A DNA stretch of 64,000 nucleotides from Cellulomonas hominis (GCF_014201095.1 NZ_JACHDN010000001.1:3720001-3784000); one strand, 5' to 3'. Shown: positions 52,030-60,404, numbered from the stretch's first letter. A program made the numbers and translations. The notes: a model not told the origin generated them from the sequence alone.

Positions 52030-53556
52030 TCAGTGACCGCCGCCGAGCTGACCGGCGAGGCGGCCGTGCCGGCGGGCGCTGTCCTCGTTCAAGCCGATGA
52101 TCGTGGCCTGCTTGCCCTTCGCGGCGTACTTGGTCGTGATCGCGTCGAGCGTCGCGACGGTGGACGCGTCCCAGACGTGCGCGTCGGACAGGTCGATCAC
52201 CACGCGCTCGGGGTCGCCGGTGTAGTCGAACTGGTAGACGAGGTCGTTGGACGAGGCGAAGAACAGCTCGCCGGAAACCGCGTAGACCCGCTCGCCGTCG
52301 TCGTCCGAGGAGTCCAGCCGCGTCACCGTGGTCAGGTGCGCGACGCGGCGGGCGAACAGCACCATCGCGGCGACCACGCCGACGACGACGCCGTAGGCGA
52401 GGTTGTGGGTAGCGACGACTACGGCCACCGTCAGCACCATCACGACGGTCTCGCTGAGCGGCATGCGCCGCAGGGTGGCGGGCTTGATCGAGTGCCAGTC
52501 GAAGGTTGCCACCGACACGATGACCATGACCGCGACCAGCGCCGCCATCGGGATGATCCCGACTACGTCGCCGAGACCGACCACCAGCACCAGCAGGAAC
52601 ACCCCAGCCAGGAACGTGGAGATCCGAGTGCGCGCCCCGGATGCCTTCACGTTGATCATCGTCTGGCCGATCATCGCGCAGCCGCCCATGCCGCCGAAGA
52701 ACCCGGACAGCACGTTCGCCGTGCCCTGGCCCCACGCCTCGCGGGTCTTGTTCGAGTGGGTGTCGGTCACGTCGTCGACGAGCTTGGCCGTCATCAGCGA
52801 TTCGAGCAGGCCGACCAGCGCCATCGCCAGCGCATAGGGAGCGATGATGCGCAGCGTCTCCACGTTCAGCGGCACGTCCGGGAACAGCAGCGCCGGGAGG
52901 CTGTCGGGCAAGGCGCCCTCGTCGCGGACCTGCGGCACCTGCACCGAGAACGCGACCGTCACCACGGTCAGGACGACGATCGCGACGAGCGGAGCGGGCA
53001 CCACGGTGGTGACCTTAGGGAGCAGGACGATGATCGCGATGCCGATAGCCACGAGCGGGTAGACCACCCACGGCACGTCGACCAGGTGCGGGACCTGCGC
53101 CAGGAAGATCAGGATCGCCAAGGCGTTGACGAATCCGACCATGACCGACCGGGGGATGAACCGCATCAGCCGCGCGACACCGACGACGCCGAGGACCACC
53201 TGGATCAGGCCGCCCAGGATCACGGTGGCCAGAAGGTAGTCGAGCCCGTGGTCTCGGGCGACCGGGGCGATCACGAGGGCGATCGCGCCGGTCGCAGCTG
53301 AGATCATCGCCGGACGTCCGCCGAGGAACGCGATCGACACCGCCATCACGAACGAGCTGAACAGTCCGACCCGCGGGTCGACGCCGGCCAGGATCGAGAA
53401 CGAGATCGCCTCGGGGATCAGCGCCAGGGCAACGACCAGGCCGGCAAGGACCTCGGTCCGCAGACGCCGCGGCGACCGCAGCGCGGCCAGCACCGAGTGC
53501 TGCACGTCGGCCTCGGGCACGGTCGGGTGGACAGGGGCAGCGTGGGGTGACGTCAC
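52030..53556 (-). CDS. SulP-family anion transporter with STAS domain
   Basis: 508 residues with about eleven membrane segments beginning LAGLVVALALIPEAISFSILAGVDP, the SulP signature, and a C-terminal STAS domain (VIDLSDAHVWDASTVATLDAI). It likely moves sulfate, bicarbonate or another inorganic anion by symport. The GTG 53556 start gives a normal N-terminus; a longer upstream frame has no support. A 29-bp dyad at 53683-53711 lies about 130 nt upstream, probably the site of the adjacent MerR-type regulator. Confidence 0.88.
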   Translation of the reverse strand: MTSPHAAPVHPTVPEADVQHSVLAALRSPRRLRTEVLAGLVVALALIPEAISFSILAGVDPRVGLFSSFVMAVSIAFLGGRPAMISAATGAIALVIAPVARDHGLDYLLATVILGGLIQVVLGVVGVARLMRFIPRSVMVGFVNALAILIFLAQVPHLVDVPWVVYPLVAIGIAIIVLLPKVTTVVPAPLVAIVVLTVVTVAFSVQVPQVRDEGALPDSLPALLFPDVPLNVETLRIIAPYALAMALVGLLESLMTAKLVDDVTDTHSNKTREAWGQGTANVLSGFFGGMGGCAMIGQTMINVKASGARTRISTFLAGVFLLVLVVGLGDVVGIIPMAALVAVMVIVSVATFDWHSIKPATLRRMPLSETVVMVLTVAVVVATHNLAYGVVVGVVAAMVLFARRVAHLTTVTRLDSSDDDGERVYAVSGELFFASSNDLVYQFDYTGDPERVVIDLSDAHVWDASTVATLDAITTKYAAKGKQATIIGLNEDSARRHGRLAGQLGGGH

Positions 53557-53682
53557 GAGGAGTCCGTTCCGATTGAGGGGTGACCTCGATCGATGGGACC
53601 GCGCGAGGTCGCTGGCATGCGCAGCGATGCGCGAAGTCGGCGGCGAGTCCGCGCGCGCAGGGCGCAGCAGGACCCGTCTGGT

Positions 53683-53711
53683 CTCAACCCTAACGTAAGA
53701 GGAGGGTTGAG
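53683..53711. promoter_or_regulatory. MerR-type dyad, copy 2, upstream of SulP
   Basis: Perfect 9-bp arms CTCAACCCT and AGGGTTGAG around AACGTAAGAGG. Same centre spacing and sequence class as the dyad at 51433. Confidence 0.6.
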
Positions 53712-53809
53712 GGGGCGGTCGGGCCCGACATCGCGGGGACCGACGGCACGGGCCGGCCGCCCCCTGTGGCGTTCGCTGGTCGCCCTTTCCGCCACGCACG
53801 CACGCCACC

Positions 53810-53900
53810 TGGAACTTCGGCGATGACCGATGCGGCGCGCCGCCAGGTGTCCGTCCAGACGGGCCCATCGACGAGGTCGTGGCCCCGCCGCCAGGGATGG
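53810..53900 (+). repeat. Degenerate C-terminal-module repeat, copy C
   Basis: Reads WNFGDDRCGAPPGVRPD and DEVVAPPPG in one frame, alignable to the copies at 54052 and 57370. It is not part of an intact gene. Confidence 0.45.
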
Positions 53901-54051
53901 GCGAGGCGAATCGTGAAGTGCGAAGGCGCCGTCTGAGGTTCACCCTCCGTGGCGATCGAGCTCGCGGCCGGTGCGGGCAACACCCGTGCTCGGGCGATGG
54001 GACGCCCGGAGCCGTGGCCTCTCTAGCGGACGGGGCCCGCGGGCCCCGGCG

Positions 54052-54144
54052 CGGAACTTAGTCGGTGACGAATACGGGGCTGCGCCAGGTGGACGACCTG
54101 ACATGCATCCAGACGAGGTCTCGCCACCCCCGACTACCGCCTGA
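54052..54144 (+). repeat. Degenerate C-terminal-module repeat, copy A
   Basis: Reads RNLVGDEYGAAPGGRPD then MHPDEVSPPPTTA and stop. Its last 41 bp are nearly those of the ligase gene end; the upstream half is like the copy at 57370. Confidence 0.5.
54104..54144 (+). repeat. 41-bp direct repeat, right copy (attR-like)
   Basis: 39 of 41 bases match 43014-43054. The two copies bracket 11.1 kb that includes the recombinase cassette. Confidence 0.55.
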
Positions 54145-54233
54145 ACACGCCGGTCCTCAATGCCCACCGCTCCGATCGGCGGGTGGCCGGCATCTCAGGC
54201 GTGCGTGGGTGCGGCCCTCGTGGTGTCGCGGGT

Positions 54234-54653
54234 TCAGGCGGTGACGGGCTCGACCCCGAGCTCGGCGAGCAGGGCGACTACCCGGGCGCGGATCGCGTCG
54301 CGGATCGGGCGGACGGACTCGATGCCCTGCCCGGCCGGGTCGTCCAGCGCCCAGTCCTCGTACCGCTTGCCGGGGAAGATCGGGCAGGCGTCGCCGCAGC
54401 CCATGGTGATCACCACGTCGGAGGCCTGGACCGCGTCGGTGGTCAGGACCTTGGGGCGCTCGTCGCGGATGTCGATGCCCTCTTCGAGCATCGCCTCGAC
54501 GGCGACCGGGTTGATCTGCTCGGCGGGCATCGACCCGGCGGAGCGGACCTCGACGGCGCCGCCGGACAGGTGCCGCAGGTAGCCGGCGGCCATCTGGGAG
54601 CGGCCGGCGTTGTGCACGCAGACGAACAGGGCGGACGGCTTGTTCTCGGTCAT
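54234..54653 (-). CDS. arsC: Arsenate reductase, low-molecular-weight phosphatase family
   Basis: 139 residues. LFVCVHNAGRSQMAAG is the P-loop with catalytic Cys (CX5R type) and VVITMGCGDACPIFPGKRYEDW carries the later redox Cys. It reduces arsenate to arsenite with thioredoxin or mycothiol-type donors. ATG 54653; a 17-nt gap separates it from the upstream fusion gene, so it is third in the leftward arsenic operon. Confidence 0.92.
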   Translation of the reverse strand: MTENKPSALFVCVHNAGRSQMAAGYLRHLSGGAVEVRSAGSMPAEQINPVAVEAMLEEGIDIRDERPKVLTTDAVQASDVVITMGCGDACPIFPGKRYEDWALDDPAGQGIESVRPIRDAIRARVVALLAELGVEPVTA

Positions 54654-54670
54654 CAGGTTCTCCACGGGGG

Positions 54671-55687
54671 TCAGGCGGTCGGCAGGGTGAGGTCGGTCAG
54701 CAGGGCGCGCACGCGGCGGTCGATCTCGTCGCGGATCGCCCGCACCCCGGTGTCGGAGGCCAGGGCCGGGTCGCCGACGACCCAGTCCTCGTACCGCTTG
54801 CCGGGCAGGATCGGGCAGGTGTCGCCGCAGCCCATCGTGATGACGACGTCCGCGGCGCGGACCGCGTCGTCGGTCAGCGGCTTGGGGAACGCCTCGCCGT
54901 CGGCGCCGAGCTCGGCGAGCAGCGGCCGGACCGCGGCGTGCACGTCCGCGGCCGGCGCGGACCCCGCGGACCGGACGGTGATCGCGTCCCCGGCGTAGTG
55001 GTGCAGCAGGGCGGCGGCGAGCTGGGAGCGGCCGGCGTTCGCGACGCACACGAACAGCACCTGCGGGCGGGTGTCCGCGGCGTCCATCGCGCGGGCGGTG
55101 TCGGTCAGGCGCTGGCGGGCGAACCGCTCGGCGTTGACGACCAGGTGCGAGCGGATCGCCGAGGACCGGGCCAGACCGGTGTAGGACTCCCGGACGACGC
55201 TGAGCACCGCGCCGGGGTCGCGGTCGGGGAACGCCGCGGCGAGCCGGTCGGCGATCCGCGCCAGGGCGGCCTCGGCGTCGACGAGCCCGGCCAGCGGGAC
55301 CGCGTTCGCGGCGTCCGCGGCTGCGGGGGCGAAGGAGTCCAGCAGGGTGGTGACCGCGCCGCGCAGCGCCGGCTGCACCCGGTAGTAGACCCAGGTCCCG
55401 CGCCGCTCGGAGGTCAGCAGCCCGACGTCCTTGAGCAGCTTCAGGTGGTGCGAGACGGTGGGCTGGGAGACCTCCGCGACCGTGGCCAGGTCGCACACGC
55501 ACGCCTCGCCGGTCGGAGAGGTCGCGATCAGCGACAGCATCCGCAGCCGCAGCGGGTCACCCAGGGCCTTCAGGGTGCCGGCGACGTGCGCCGCGGCGTC
55601 GGCGCCCATCGCGTGGTCCGCCGGCGAGGGCTGCGGGGTGCAGCCGCCGGCGGCGGTCGTGGTCGCGTCGGGGGCGATGGTGGTCAT
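54671..55687 (-). CDS. ArsR-ArsC fusion (repressor and arsenate reductase)
   Basis: 338 residues. An ArsR-type winged helix is at about residues 35-115 (LKALGDPLRLRMLSLI, ACVCDLATVAEVSQPTVSHHLKLLKDVGLL) with CVCDL the likely arsenite site. A three-helix linker domain (GLVDAEAALARIADRLAAAFP) follows, then a complete low-molecular-weight ArsC (LFVCVANAGRSQLAAA, MGCGDTCPILPGKRYEDW). One polypeptide thus senses and reduces arsenic. ATG 55687 overlaps the Acr3 stop by 4 nt. A second, separate ArsC follows, so reduction is encoded twice. Confidence 0.9.
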   Translation of the reverse strand: MTTIAPDATTTAAGGCTPQPSPADHAMGADAAAHVAGTLKALGDPLRLRMLSLIATSPTGEACVCDLATVAEVSQPTVSHHLKLLKDVGLLTSERRGTWVYYRVQPALRGAVTTLLDSFAPAAADAANAVPLAGLVDAEAALARIADRLAAAFPDRDPGAVLSVVRESYTGLARSSAIRSHLVVNAERFARQRLTDTARAMDAADTRPQVLFVCVANAGRSQLAAALLHHYAGDAITVRSAGSAPAADVHAAVRPLLAELGADGEAFPKPLTDDAVRAADVVITMGCGDTCPILPGKRYEDWVVGDPALASDTGVRAIRDEIDRRVRALLTDLTLPTA

Positions 55688-56802
55688 GAGCGTGCCTCCT
55701 GCAGATCGGCGGTGGCGGGGGAGGTCGAAGACGTGCGGAACCAGCGGTCCCTGGCCCAGAGGCTGACGTAGACCAGGGCGACCAGGACCGGGACCTCGAT
55801 GAGCGGGCCGACCACACCGGCCAGCGCCTGCCCCGAGGTCGCACCGAACGTCCCGATCGCCACCGCGATCGCCAGCTCGAAGTTGTTGCCTGCCGCGGTG
55901 AACGCCAGCGTCGTCGACCGCGCGTACCCCAGCCCCAGGCCCCGCCCGGTGGCCAGGCCCACGGCCCACATCACCGCGAAGTACGCCAGCAGAGGCAGTG
56001 CGATCCGCGCGACGTCCAGCGGCCGCGACGTCACGGCCTCACCCTGCAGCGCGAACAGCAGCACGATCGTGAACAGCAACCCGTACAGCGCCCACGGACC
56101 CACCCGCGGGACGAGCCGCTCCTCGTACCAGTCCCGACCGCGCGTGCGCTCACCGATCCACCGCGAGGCGAACCCGGCGGCGAGCGGGACGCCGAGGAAC
56201 ACCAGGACGTTGACCGCGATCTGCCCGACGGACACGTCCAGGCCCTGCGAGTCCAGGCCCAGCCATCCAGGCAGCACGGACAGGTAGAACCAGCCCAGCA
56301 GCGAGAACGCCACCACCTGGAACACCGAGTTGATCGCGACCAGCACCGCGGCCGCCTCACGGTCGCCGCAGGCGAGGTCGTTCCAGATCACCACCATCGC
56401 GATGCACCGCGCCAAGCCGACGATGATCAGGCCGGTGCGGTACTCGGGCAGGTCGGGCAGGAACACCCACGCCAGGGCGAACATCAGCGCCGGGCCCACG
56501 ACCCAGTTCAGCGCGAGGGAGCTCACCAGCAGCCGCTTGTCCCCGGTCACCGCAGCGACCCGGTCGTAGCGGACCTTCGCCAACACCGGGTACATCATCA
56601 CCAGCAGGCCCAGCGCGATCGGCAGCGAGATGCCGCCCACCTCCAGCTCGGCCAGCGCGTCCCCAAGAGCGGGGACGAACCGGCCGAGGCCGATGCCCGC
56701 GACCATCGCCAGCCCGATCCACGCCGGCAGCCACCGGTCGAGCGTCGACAACCGCCCCCTCGTCGCGTCCGGGGCAGTCACCGGCGTGGTCTGATTCGAC
56801 AT
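55684..56802 (-). CDS. acr3: Acr3 arsenite efflux permease
   Basis: 372 residues with ten membrane segments; GLARCIAMVVIWNDLACGD carries the conserved Cys of Acr3. It exports arsenite. I use ATG 56802, preceded by a CAACAT hexamer six bases upstream (leaderless); an ATG at 56820 would put the start in the operator-like palindromes. First gene of the arsenic operon. Confidence 0.9.
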   Translation of the reverse strand: MSNQTTPVTAPDATRGRLSTLDRWLPAWIGLAMVAGIGLGRFVPALGDALAELEVGGISLPIALGLLVMMYPVLAKVRYDRVAAVTGDKRLLVSSLALNWVVGPALMFALAWVFLPDLPEYRTGLIIVGLARCIAMVVIWNDLACGDREAAAVLVAINSVFQVVAFSLLGWFYLSVLPGWLGLDSQGLDVSVGQIAVNVLVFLGVPLAAGFASRWIGERTRGRDWYEERLVPRVGPWALYGLLFTIVLLFALQGEAVTSRPLDVARIALPLLAYFAVMWAVGLATGRGLGLGYARSTTLAFTAAGNNFELAIAVAIGTFGATSGQALAGVVGPLIEVPVLVALVYVSLWARDRWFRTSSTSPATADLQEARS

Positions 56803-56830
56803 GTCTCTATGTTGACACATCTCGATGCAG
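56799..56830. promoter_or_regulatory. arsR-type promoter/operator region
   Basis: Overlapping palindromes ACAT-N6-ATGT and CATC-GA-GATG around the Acr3 start and its -10. A plausible target for the ArsR half of the fusion, as expected for autoregulation. Confidence 0.45.
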
Positions 56831-56888
56831 AGGCGAAGCGTCGTGACGTCTCGACCGCCTCGCCGGGCCGGCCGACTAGCCTCGCGGC

Positions 56889-57341
56889 ATGGAGTCGCTG
56901 GAACGTCTGGACGACCTGTGGAGCGCGCGGGACTACCCCGTCCTCGTGGCGGCCGCGCGCCGGCTCAGGGAGCGGCCGCGGCCGCTGATGTCGCAGGACC
57001 TCGTCGAAGCCACCGGCCTCGAGCACCAGGAGGTCGTCGCGGCTCTCGCGAACCTCGGCCATCGTCACTTCGACGTCCGTGACGCCAGCAGCGAGGCGGT
57101 GCGCGACAACTACGTGGTCGGCATCATGCCCGCCGGCCTGGAAGCCGTCGGGCAGTGGCCCAGCCCCGACACGGCCGCGGATCGTCTCGTCGCAGCGCTC
57201 GATGCCCTGATCGACACCACCGCGGACGGGTCTCCGAAGCAGAGCCGGCTCAAGGCGGCACGCGACGGTCTGCTCGCCGCAGGTCGCGACGTCCTCGTCG
57301 ACGTCGCCGGAGCCGCGATCACGGGCCGCCTGCCCATGTGA
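56889..57341 (+). CDS. Unknown helical protein, winged-helix-like start
   Basis: 150 residues. The N-terminal part (LDDLWSARDYPVLVAAARRL and SQDLVEATGLEHQEVVAALANLGHRHFDV) has the spacing of a winged HTH; the C-terminal half is a helical bundle. TAGCCT lies six bases before ATG 56889, so the transcript is probably leaderless. Divergent from the arsenic operon. No assigned function. Confidence 0.6.
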   Translation: MESLERLDDLWSARDYPVLVAAARRLRERPRPLMSQDLVEATGLEHQEVVAALANLGHRHFDVRDASSEAVRDNYVVGIMPAGLEAVGQWPSPDTAADRLVAALDALIDTTADGSPKQSRLKAARDGLLAAGRDVLVDVAGAAITGRLPM

Positions 57342-57369
57342 TTGCCGGCGCCTCGCGTGCCACCACACG

Positions 57370-57462
57370 GGGAACTTCGTCGGTGGCGAATACAGGACGC
57401 CGCCAGGTGCACGTCCAGAGCTGGACCCGGTAGAGGTGTCGCCACCTGCGGGTACCGCCTGA
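57370..57462 (+). repeat. Degenerate C-terminal-module repeat, copy B
   Basis: Reads GNFVGGEYRTPPGARPELD then PVEVSPPAGTA and stop, alignable to copies A and C. It lies in the gap between two genes and has no upstream gene body. Confidence 0.5.
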
Positions 57463-57493
57463 CCGAGCGCGCTCGCGCTACGAGCTGGGCCCG

Positions 57494-57988
57494 TCAGGGC
57501 ACGACGAGTTGATCGCTGACGCTCACCACGGCGTCGCCGGTGATGCTCTCCTCGGTGACCAGCGGCCCCGTCAGGTTCTCGCCGGCGTCGCCGATGACCG
57601 CCTTCACGTCGTCGGGCTGGTTGCGCGCGATGGGCATGGTCACGCTGACCTCGTAGGTGCCAGGGGGCACCGGGTTGCCCTTGTCGCTGAACGGCCCGAA
57701 CGCGATCGCACCGTTCTGCAGCGTTCCCGAGTCCTGGGCGATGAAGCCGCCCTCCTGGAACACCGACGAGCCCAGCTCGGTGCCGTCCGGCAGGTTGGTC
57801 TGCGCAGTCACCGAGACCGAGCCGTCCTCGTTCAGGACGACGTTCATCGCCAGCTCGACCTCGAGCGAGGCATCCTCTGGCGTCGGCTCGGCGGTCTGGG
57901 CCGGCGCCGGCGGGGGCGCGCTGGGGGAGCACCCGCCGACCAGCAGGAGGGCGAAGGCGCCGGCGGCTGCGGCGAGCGATCGACTCAT
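57494..57988 (-). CDS. Lipoprotein of unknown function
   Basis: 164 residues with a lipobox (FALLLVGGC, Cys 20) after a short signal, a Pro/Ala/Thr linker and a ~115-residue beta-rich domain (VEVELAMNVVLNEDGSVSVTAQTNLPDGTE). No motif. Stands alone between repeat copy B and the nuclease pair. Confidence 0.7.
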   Translation of the reverse strand: MSRSLAAAAGAFALLLVGGCSPSAPPPAPAQTAEPTPEDASLEVELAMNVVLNEDGSVSVTAQTNLPDGTELGSSVFQEGGFIAQDSGTLQNGAIAFGPFSDKGNPVPPGTYEVSVTMPIARNQPDDVKAVIGDAGENLTGPLVTEESITGDAVVSVSDQLVVP

Positions 57989-58127
57989 GGCCCGAGGCTA
58001 CGGTCGCCCGCCCGCGCGCGGGCTGGATCTGGGTGGGCGGCGGGGTGAACCGCACCGTGCGGATCGGTGTCCGGGGTGCCCGTCGGGCGCGGTACGGTGC
58101 GCGGACCGCCGAGGGAAGGTGTGCCAC

Positions 58128-59309
58128 GTGCAGGAGGCCGAGTCGTTCCGGTCGTCGCGGCACGACCGCGAGGTTCGGGTCGCTGACTGGCGCGATGCCG
58201 AAGAGCTTGCCGCATGGCACATGCGGCACGTCCTCGGCCTGCGCGGTGTGACGCTGACCGCGGCCGGCGCAGACGGGGGACTCGACGTTGTCGCCGACCG
58301 GGGCGTCGCCCAGGTCAAGCATCACGGCGCCTTGGTCGGCAGCCCGGACGTCCAGAGGAGCCGCGGAGCGGGCCACGGGCACGAGCTGGTCCTGTTCTAC
58401 GCGCTGGTCGGGTACACGCAGTCGGCAGTGGCGTTCGCAGACGCGGCGCGCGTCGCGCTCTTCCGGTACGACGTCTACGGCGACGTCGTACCGGTCAACG
58501 CTGCGGCCGGCGACCTGCTGGCCGCTCAGGCCGGCGGTGCGGCAGTGCCCGAGCCGCCCGAGCCGCCCGAGCCGCCCGAGCCGCCCGAGCCCGATGTGGC
58601 GCCAGCTGCCGAGGTGCTCTCGATGACCGCGCACGCTGCACGGGCGCGCCTCGAGCGCGAACGCCGCGACGAGAGTGACCACGCCCGGGCGGCGGACGTC
58701 CTGGACCGCGCGAACGACGCGGCGGCCTCGTTCGCGGCGCGGTTCGCCGGGCCGCAGCCGTGGACGTCCGAGCAGGTCGAGGACCTCCGGACGTTCGTGG
58801 TCGTGACCGCCCAGACCGCGGTGCGGTTCGCCCACGACGTGCTGACCCGCACGCAGCGGCCATCGCCTGGCGCCCCGTGGCGGGTGGAGCGCGTGCCGTT
58901 GCTCAGGCAGCGGGTCCGCGAGCTTGCGGACGACGTCGCAGCGACGCTGGCGGGCGCGGGGTCGGATCCGCGCTGGGACGAGGTGATGCTCGCGGTGCAC
59001 CGCTGGGCGGTGTCCGCAGCGCAGCTGGAGGGGTTGGCGGCCTCGGGCGACGATCCTGGGACCCCTCGAGCGGAGCGGACCGTCGTGTGGTGGTCGGCTG
59101 GCAGGTTCGAGCGAAGCGACCCGTTCTCCGTTCCGGGTTGGTGGGAGAACCGGCGCGCGCTGGAGCGCGTCCGTCAAGGCCTTGCCGCCACCGACTGGGA
59201 GAAGTCGGTGGCGGCTCTGCGCCCGCTCGGGCTGGACGAGCAGAAGTGCCTCACGGTGCTCGCCGGCGCATCGTCCAGGTCGTTCCTCGTGGCCGCGGCA
59301 TGGACTTGA
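58128..59309 (+). CDS. Mrr-like restriction endonuclease-fold protein
   Basis: 393 residues. The N-terminal domain has ADGGLDVVADRGVAQVKHHG: Asp53 and Gln62-x-Lys64 fit the Mrr_cat PD-(D/E)xK core (DGGxD...QxK). A short (EPP)n run (about residues 142-156, five repeats of CCCGAGCCG) links it to a large helical C-terminus rich in Trp. Mrr enzymes often cut modified DNA. The GTG 58128 start is chosen because GAGGGAAGG lies eight bases upstream. The stop overlaps the next gene by 10 nt. Confidence 0.7.
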   Translation: MQEAESFRSSRHDREVRVADWRDAEELAAWHMRHVLGLRGVTLTAAGADGGLDVVADRGVAQVKHHGALVGSPDVQRSRGAGHGHELVLFYALVGYTQSAVAFADAARVALFRYDVYGDVVPVNAAAGDLLAAQAGGAAVPEPPEPPEPPEPPEPDVAPAAEVLSMTAHAARARLERERRDESDHARAADVLDRANDAAASFAARFAGPQPWTSEQVEDLRTFVVVTAQTAVRFAHDVLTRTQRPSPGAPWRVERVPLLRQRVRELADDVAATLAGAGSDPRWDEVMLAVHRWAVSAAQLEGLAASGDDPGTPRAERTVVWWSAGRFERSDPFSVPGWWENRRALERVRQGLAATDWEKSVAALRPLGLDEQKCLTVLAGASSRSFLVAAAWT

Positions 59310-59758
59310 GCGACGCGCGGCGACCGGGCGGTCCAGACCCCTCGGCGGGCGAGCTCGGCTGGCCGGAAGTCCTTGCGGCACCGCGTCGAGCGGCGCGCGA
59401 CGTTCGCTCGTCCGAGGTGCCTGCGGCGCCGGGGGTGTACGCGTGGTTCCGCGACGGCGCCTGCATCTACGTGGGCAAGGCGTCGAACCTGCGCACGCGA
59501 CTGCGGGCCCATCGCGCGTCGACCAGAGATCTGAGCCCCAGCACGCTGCGTGCGACGGTCGCAGAGCGGGAGCTCGGCGTCTCGCGGAGGTTCGCCCGCC
59601 AGCGCCCGACGCTCATCACCGCCGAGCAGGTCGACGTCGTGAACCGTTGGCTGGCGAGCTGTGATGTGGCGTGGCTGACGTGTCCGTCGGCAGAGGTCGC
59701 CGAGGCGTTGGAGCGCAGACTTCGTGCGTCAGGGCTTCCGCCGCTGAACCGGGTGTGA
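59300..59758 (+). CDS. GIY-YIG nuclease-family protein
   Basis: 152 residues. The core is GVYAWFRDGACIYVGKASNLRTRLRAHR (GVY...IYVG with the downstream Arg and helix) at about residues 43-70, and ITAEQVDVVNRWL may hold the Glu. It overlaps the Mrr-like gene by 10 nt (ATG 59300), so the two are co-translated and probably act together. This looks like a two-nuclease defence or repair module. Confidence 0.75.
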   Translation: MDLSDARRPGGPDPSAGELGWPEVLAAPRRAARDVRSSEVPAAPGVYAWFRDGACIYVGKASNLRTRLRAHRASTRDLSPSTLRATVAERELGVSRRFARQRPTLITAEQVDVVNRWLASCDVAWLTCPSAEVAEALERRLRASGLPPLNRV

Positions 59759-59803
59759 CGGCCCGCCGGGGGAGTCGCCCATGCGGCGGACCGCCGGCCG
59801 GGT

Positions 59804-60028
59804 TCAGCCTGGGATGCTGCGCGGGTCGCCGCCGTAGCTGTTCTTCTCGTGCACGCGACCGTCGAGTCCGTGGATGTGGTGCTCGAGCTTGCGCTCGATC
59901 GCGAGGTCGCGCCCAGCGGACACCGCATCGTCCTTCACGGCGAACGTGCCGCCGACCTGGCTCCCGTCGACCTCGTTGAGCCAGCTGTCGTCCTTGTGCA
60001 CGGTGTGCACCCCGTTGCCGTTGCTCAT
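59804..60028 (-). CDS. DUF2188-type small protein
   Basis: 74 residues. HTVHKDDSWLNEVDGSQVGGTFAVKDDAVSAGRDLAIERKLEHHIHGLDGRVHEKNSYGGDPRS fits the DUF2188 pattern (VxxxxDGWxVxxxG, then A....EL.IHG.DG.I..RNSYG). GGAGG lies four bases before ATG 60028. Function unknown; often found near stress or mobile genes. Confidence 0.75.
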   Translation of the reverse strand: MSNGNGVHTVHKDDSWLNEVDGSQVGGTFAVKDDAVSAGRDLAIERKLEHHIHGLDGRVHEKNSYGGDPRSIPG

Positions 60029-60101
60029 GCTGACCTCCTTCGGTGCTGGTGGCGCCAGTCTCGGCGAGGATGCGCGCTCCGGCACGTCGAGCGCCCACAG
60101 C

Positions 60102-60392
60102 TCATCGGCGGCGGACCGCTGCCGCAGCCACCCAGGCGTTCCACGGGCCGGGCGCCCGGCCTGTGCGGTCGACCTGTTGCTGGACGCAGACCACCCCGGG
60201 CCCGGCGGCGACCACCAGCACGTCCACCTCGGCGGTGCTGCCGTCGTACAGGGCCACCCGGGCCACCGCCGGTGCCGGCGGCGAGACGGGGCGCTGGGAC
60301 GGGGGAGTGGGGCCCGTCACGATCCACCTGGAGTAGTCCGGGTGGGGGTCGTCCGGACGGTACCCCTTCGCGAAGTCGTTGGTGGCTGACAC
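60102..60392 (-). CDS. Unknown protein, probably SOS-induced
   Basis: 96 residues; a Pro-rich N-terminal third (GPTPPSQRPVSPPAP) and a small beta-rich C-terminus (VARVALYDGSTAEVDVLVVAAG). The GTG 60392 start is 12 nt from a perfect LexA-type box (60405-60420), so the gene should be repressed by LexA and induced by DNA damage. No family recognised. Confidence 0.6.
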   Translation of the reverse strand: MSATNDFAKGYRPDDPHPDYSRWIVTGPTPPSQRPVSPPAPAVARVALYDGSTAEVDVLVVAAGPGVVCVQQQVDRTGRAPGPWNAWVAAAAVRRR

Positions 60393-60404
60393 CCCGGGAT
60401 CGTA

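Larger units (their letters stand above)
53557..54233. other. 677-nt intergenic region with operator and two repeat copies
   Basis: Holds the SulP operator-like dyad (53683-53711), a degenerate ~30-codon repeat at 53810-53900, another at 54052-54144 and the right 41-bp copy. No gene is supported. Frames here that look open are repeat fragments. Confidence 0.55.

Noticed and set aside
58551..58595. CCCGAGCCG tandem run as a CRISPR or regulatory repeat
   Set aside because: It is an in-frame (Pro-Glu-Pro) linker of the Mrr-like protein; there are no spacers. I see no CRISPR array in the window.
56778..59381. 867-codon minus-strand frame
   Set aside because: It reads antisense through a lipoprotein region, repeat copy B and the Mrr-like gene, with shadow-type composition.
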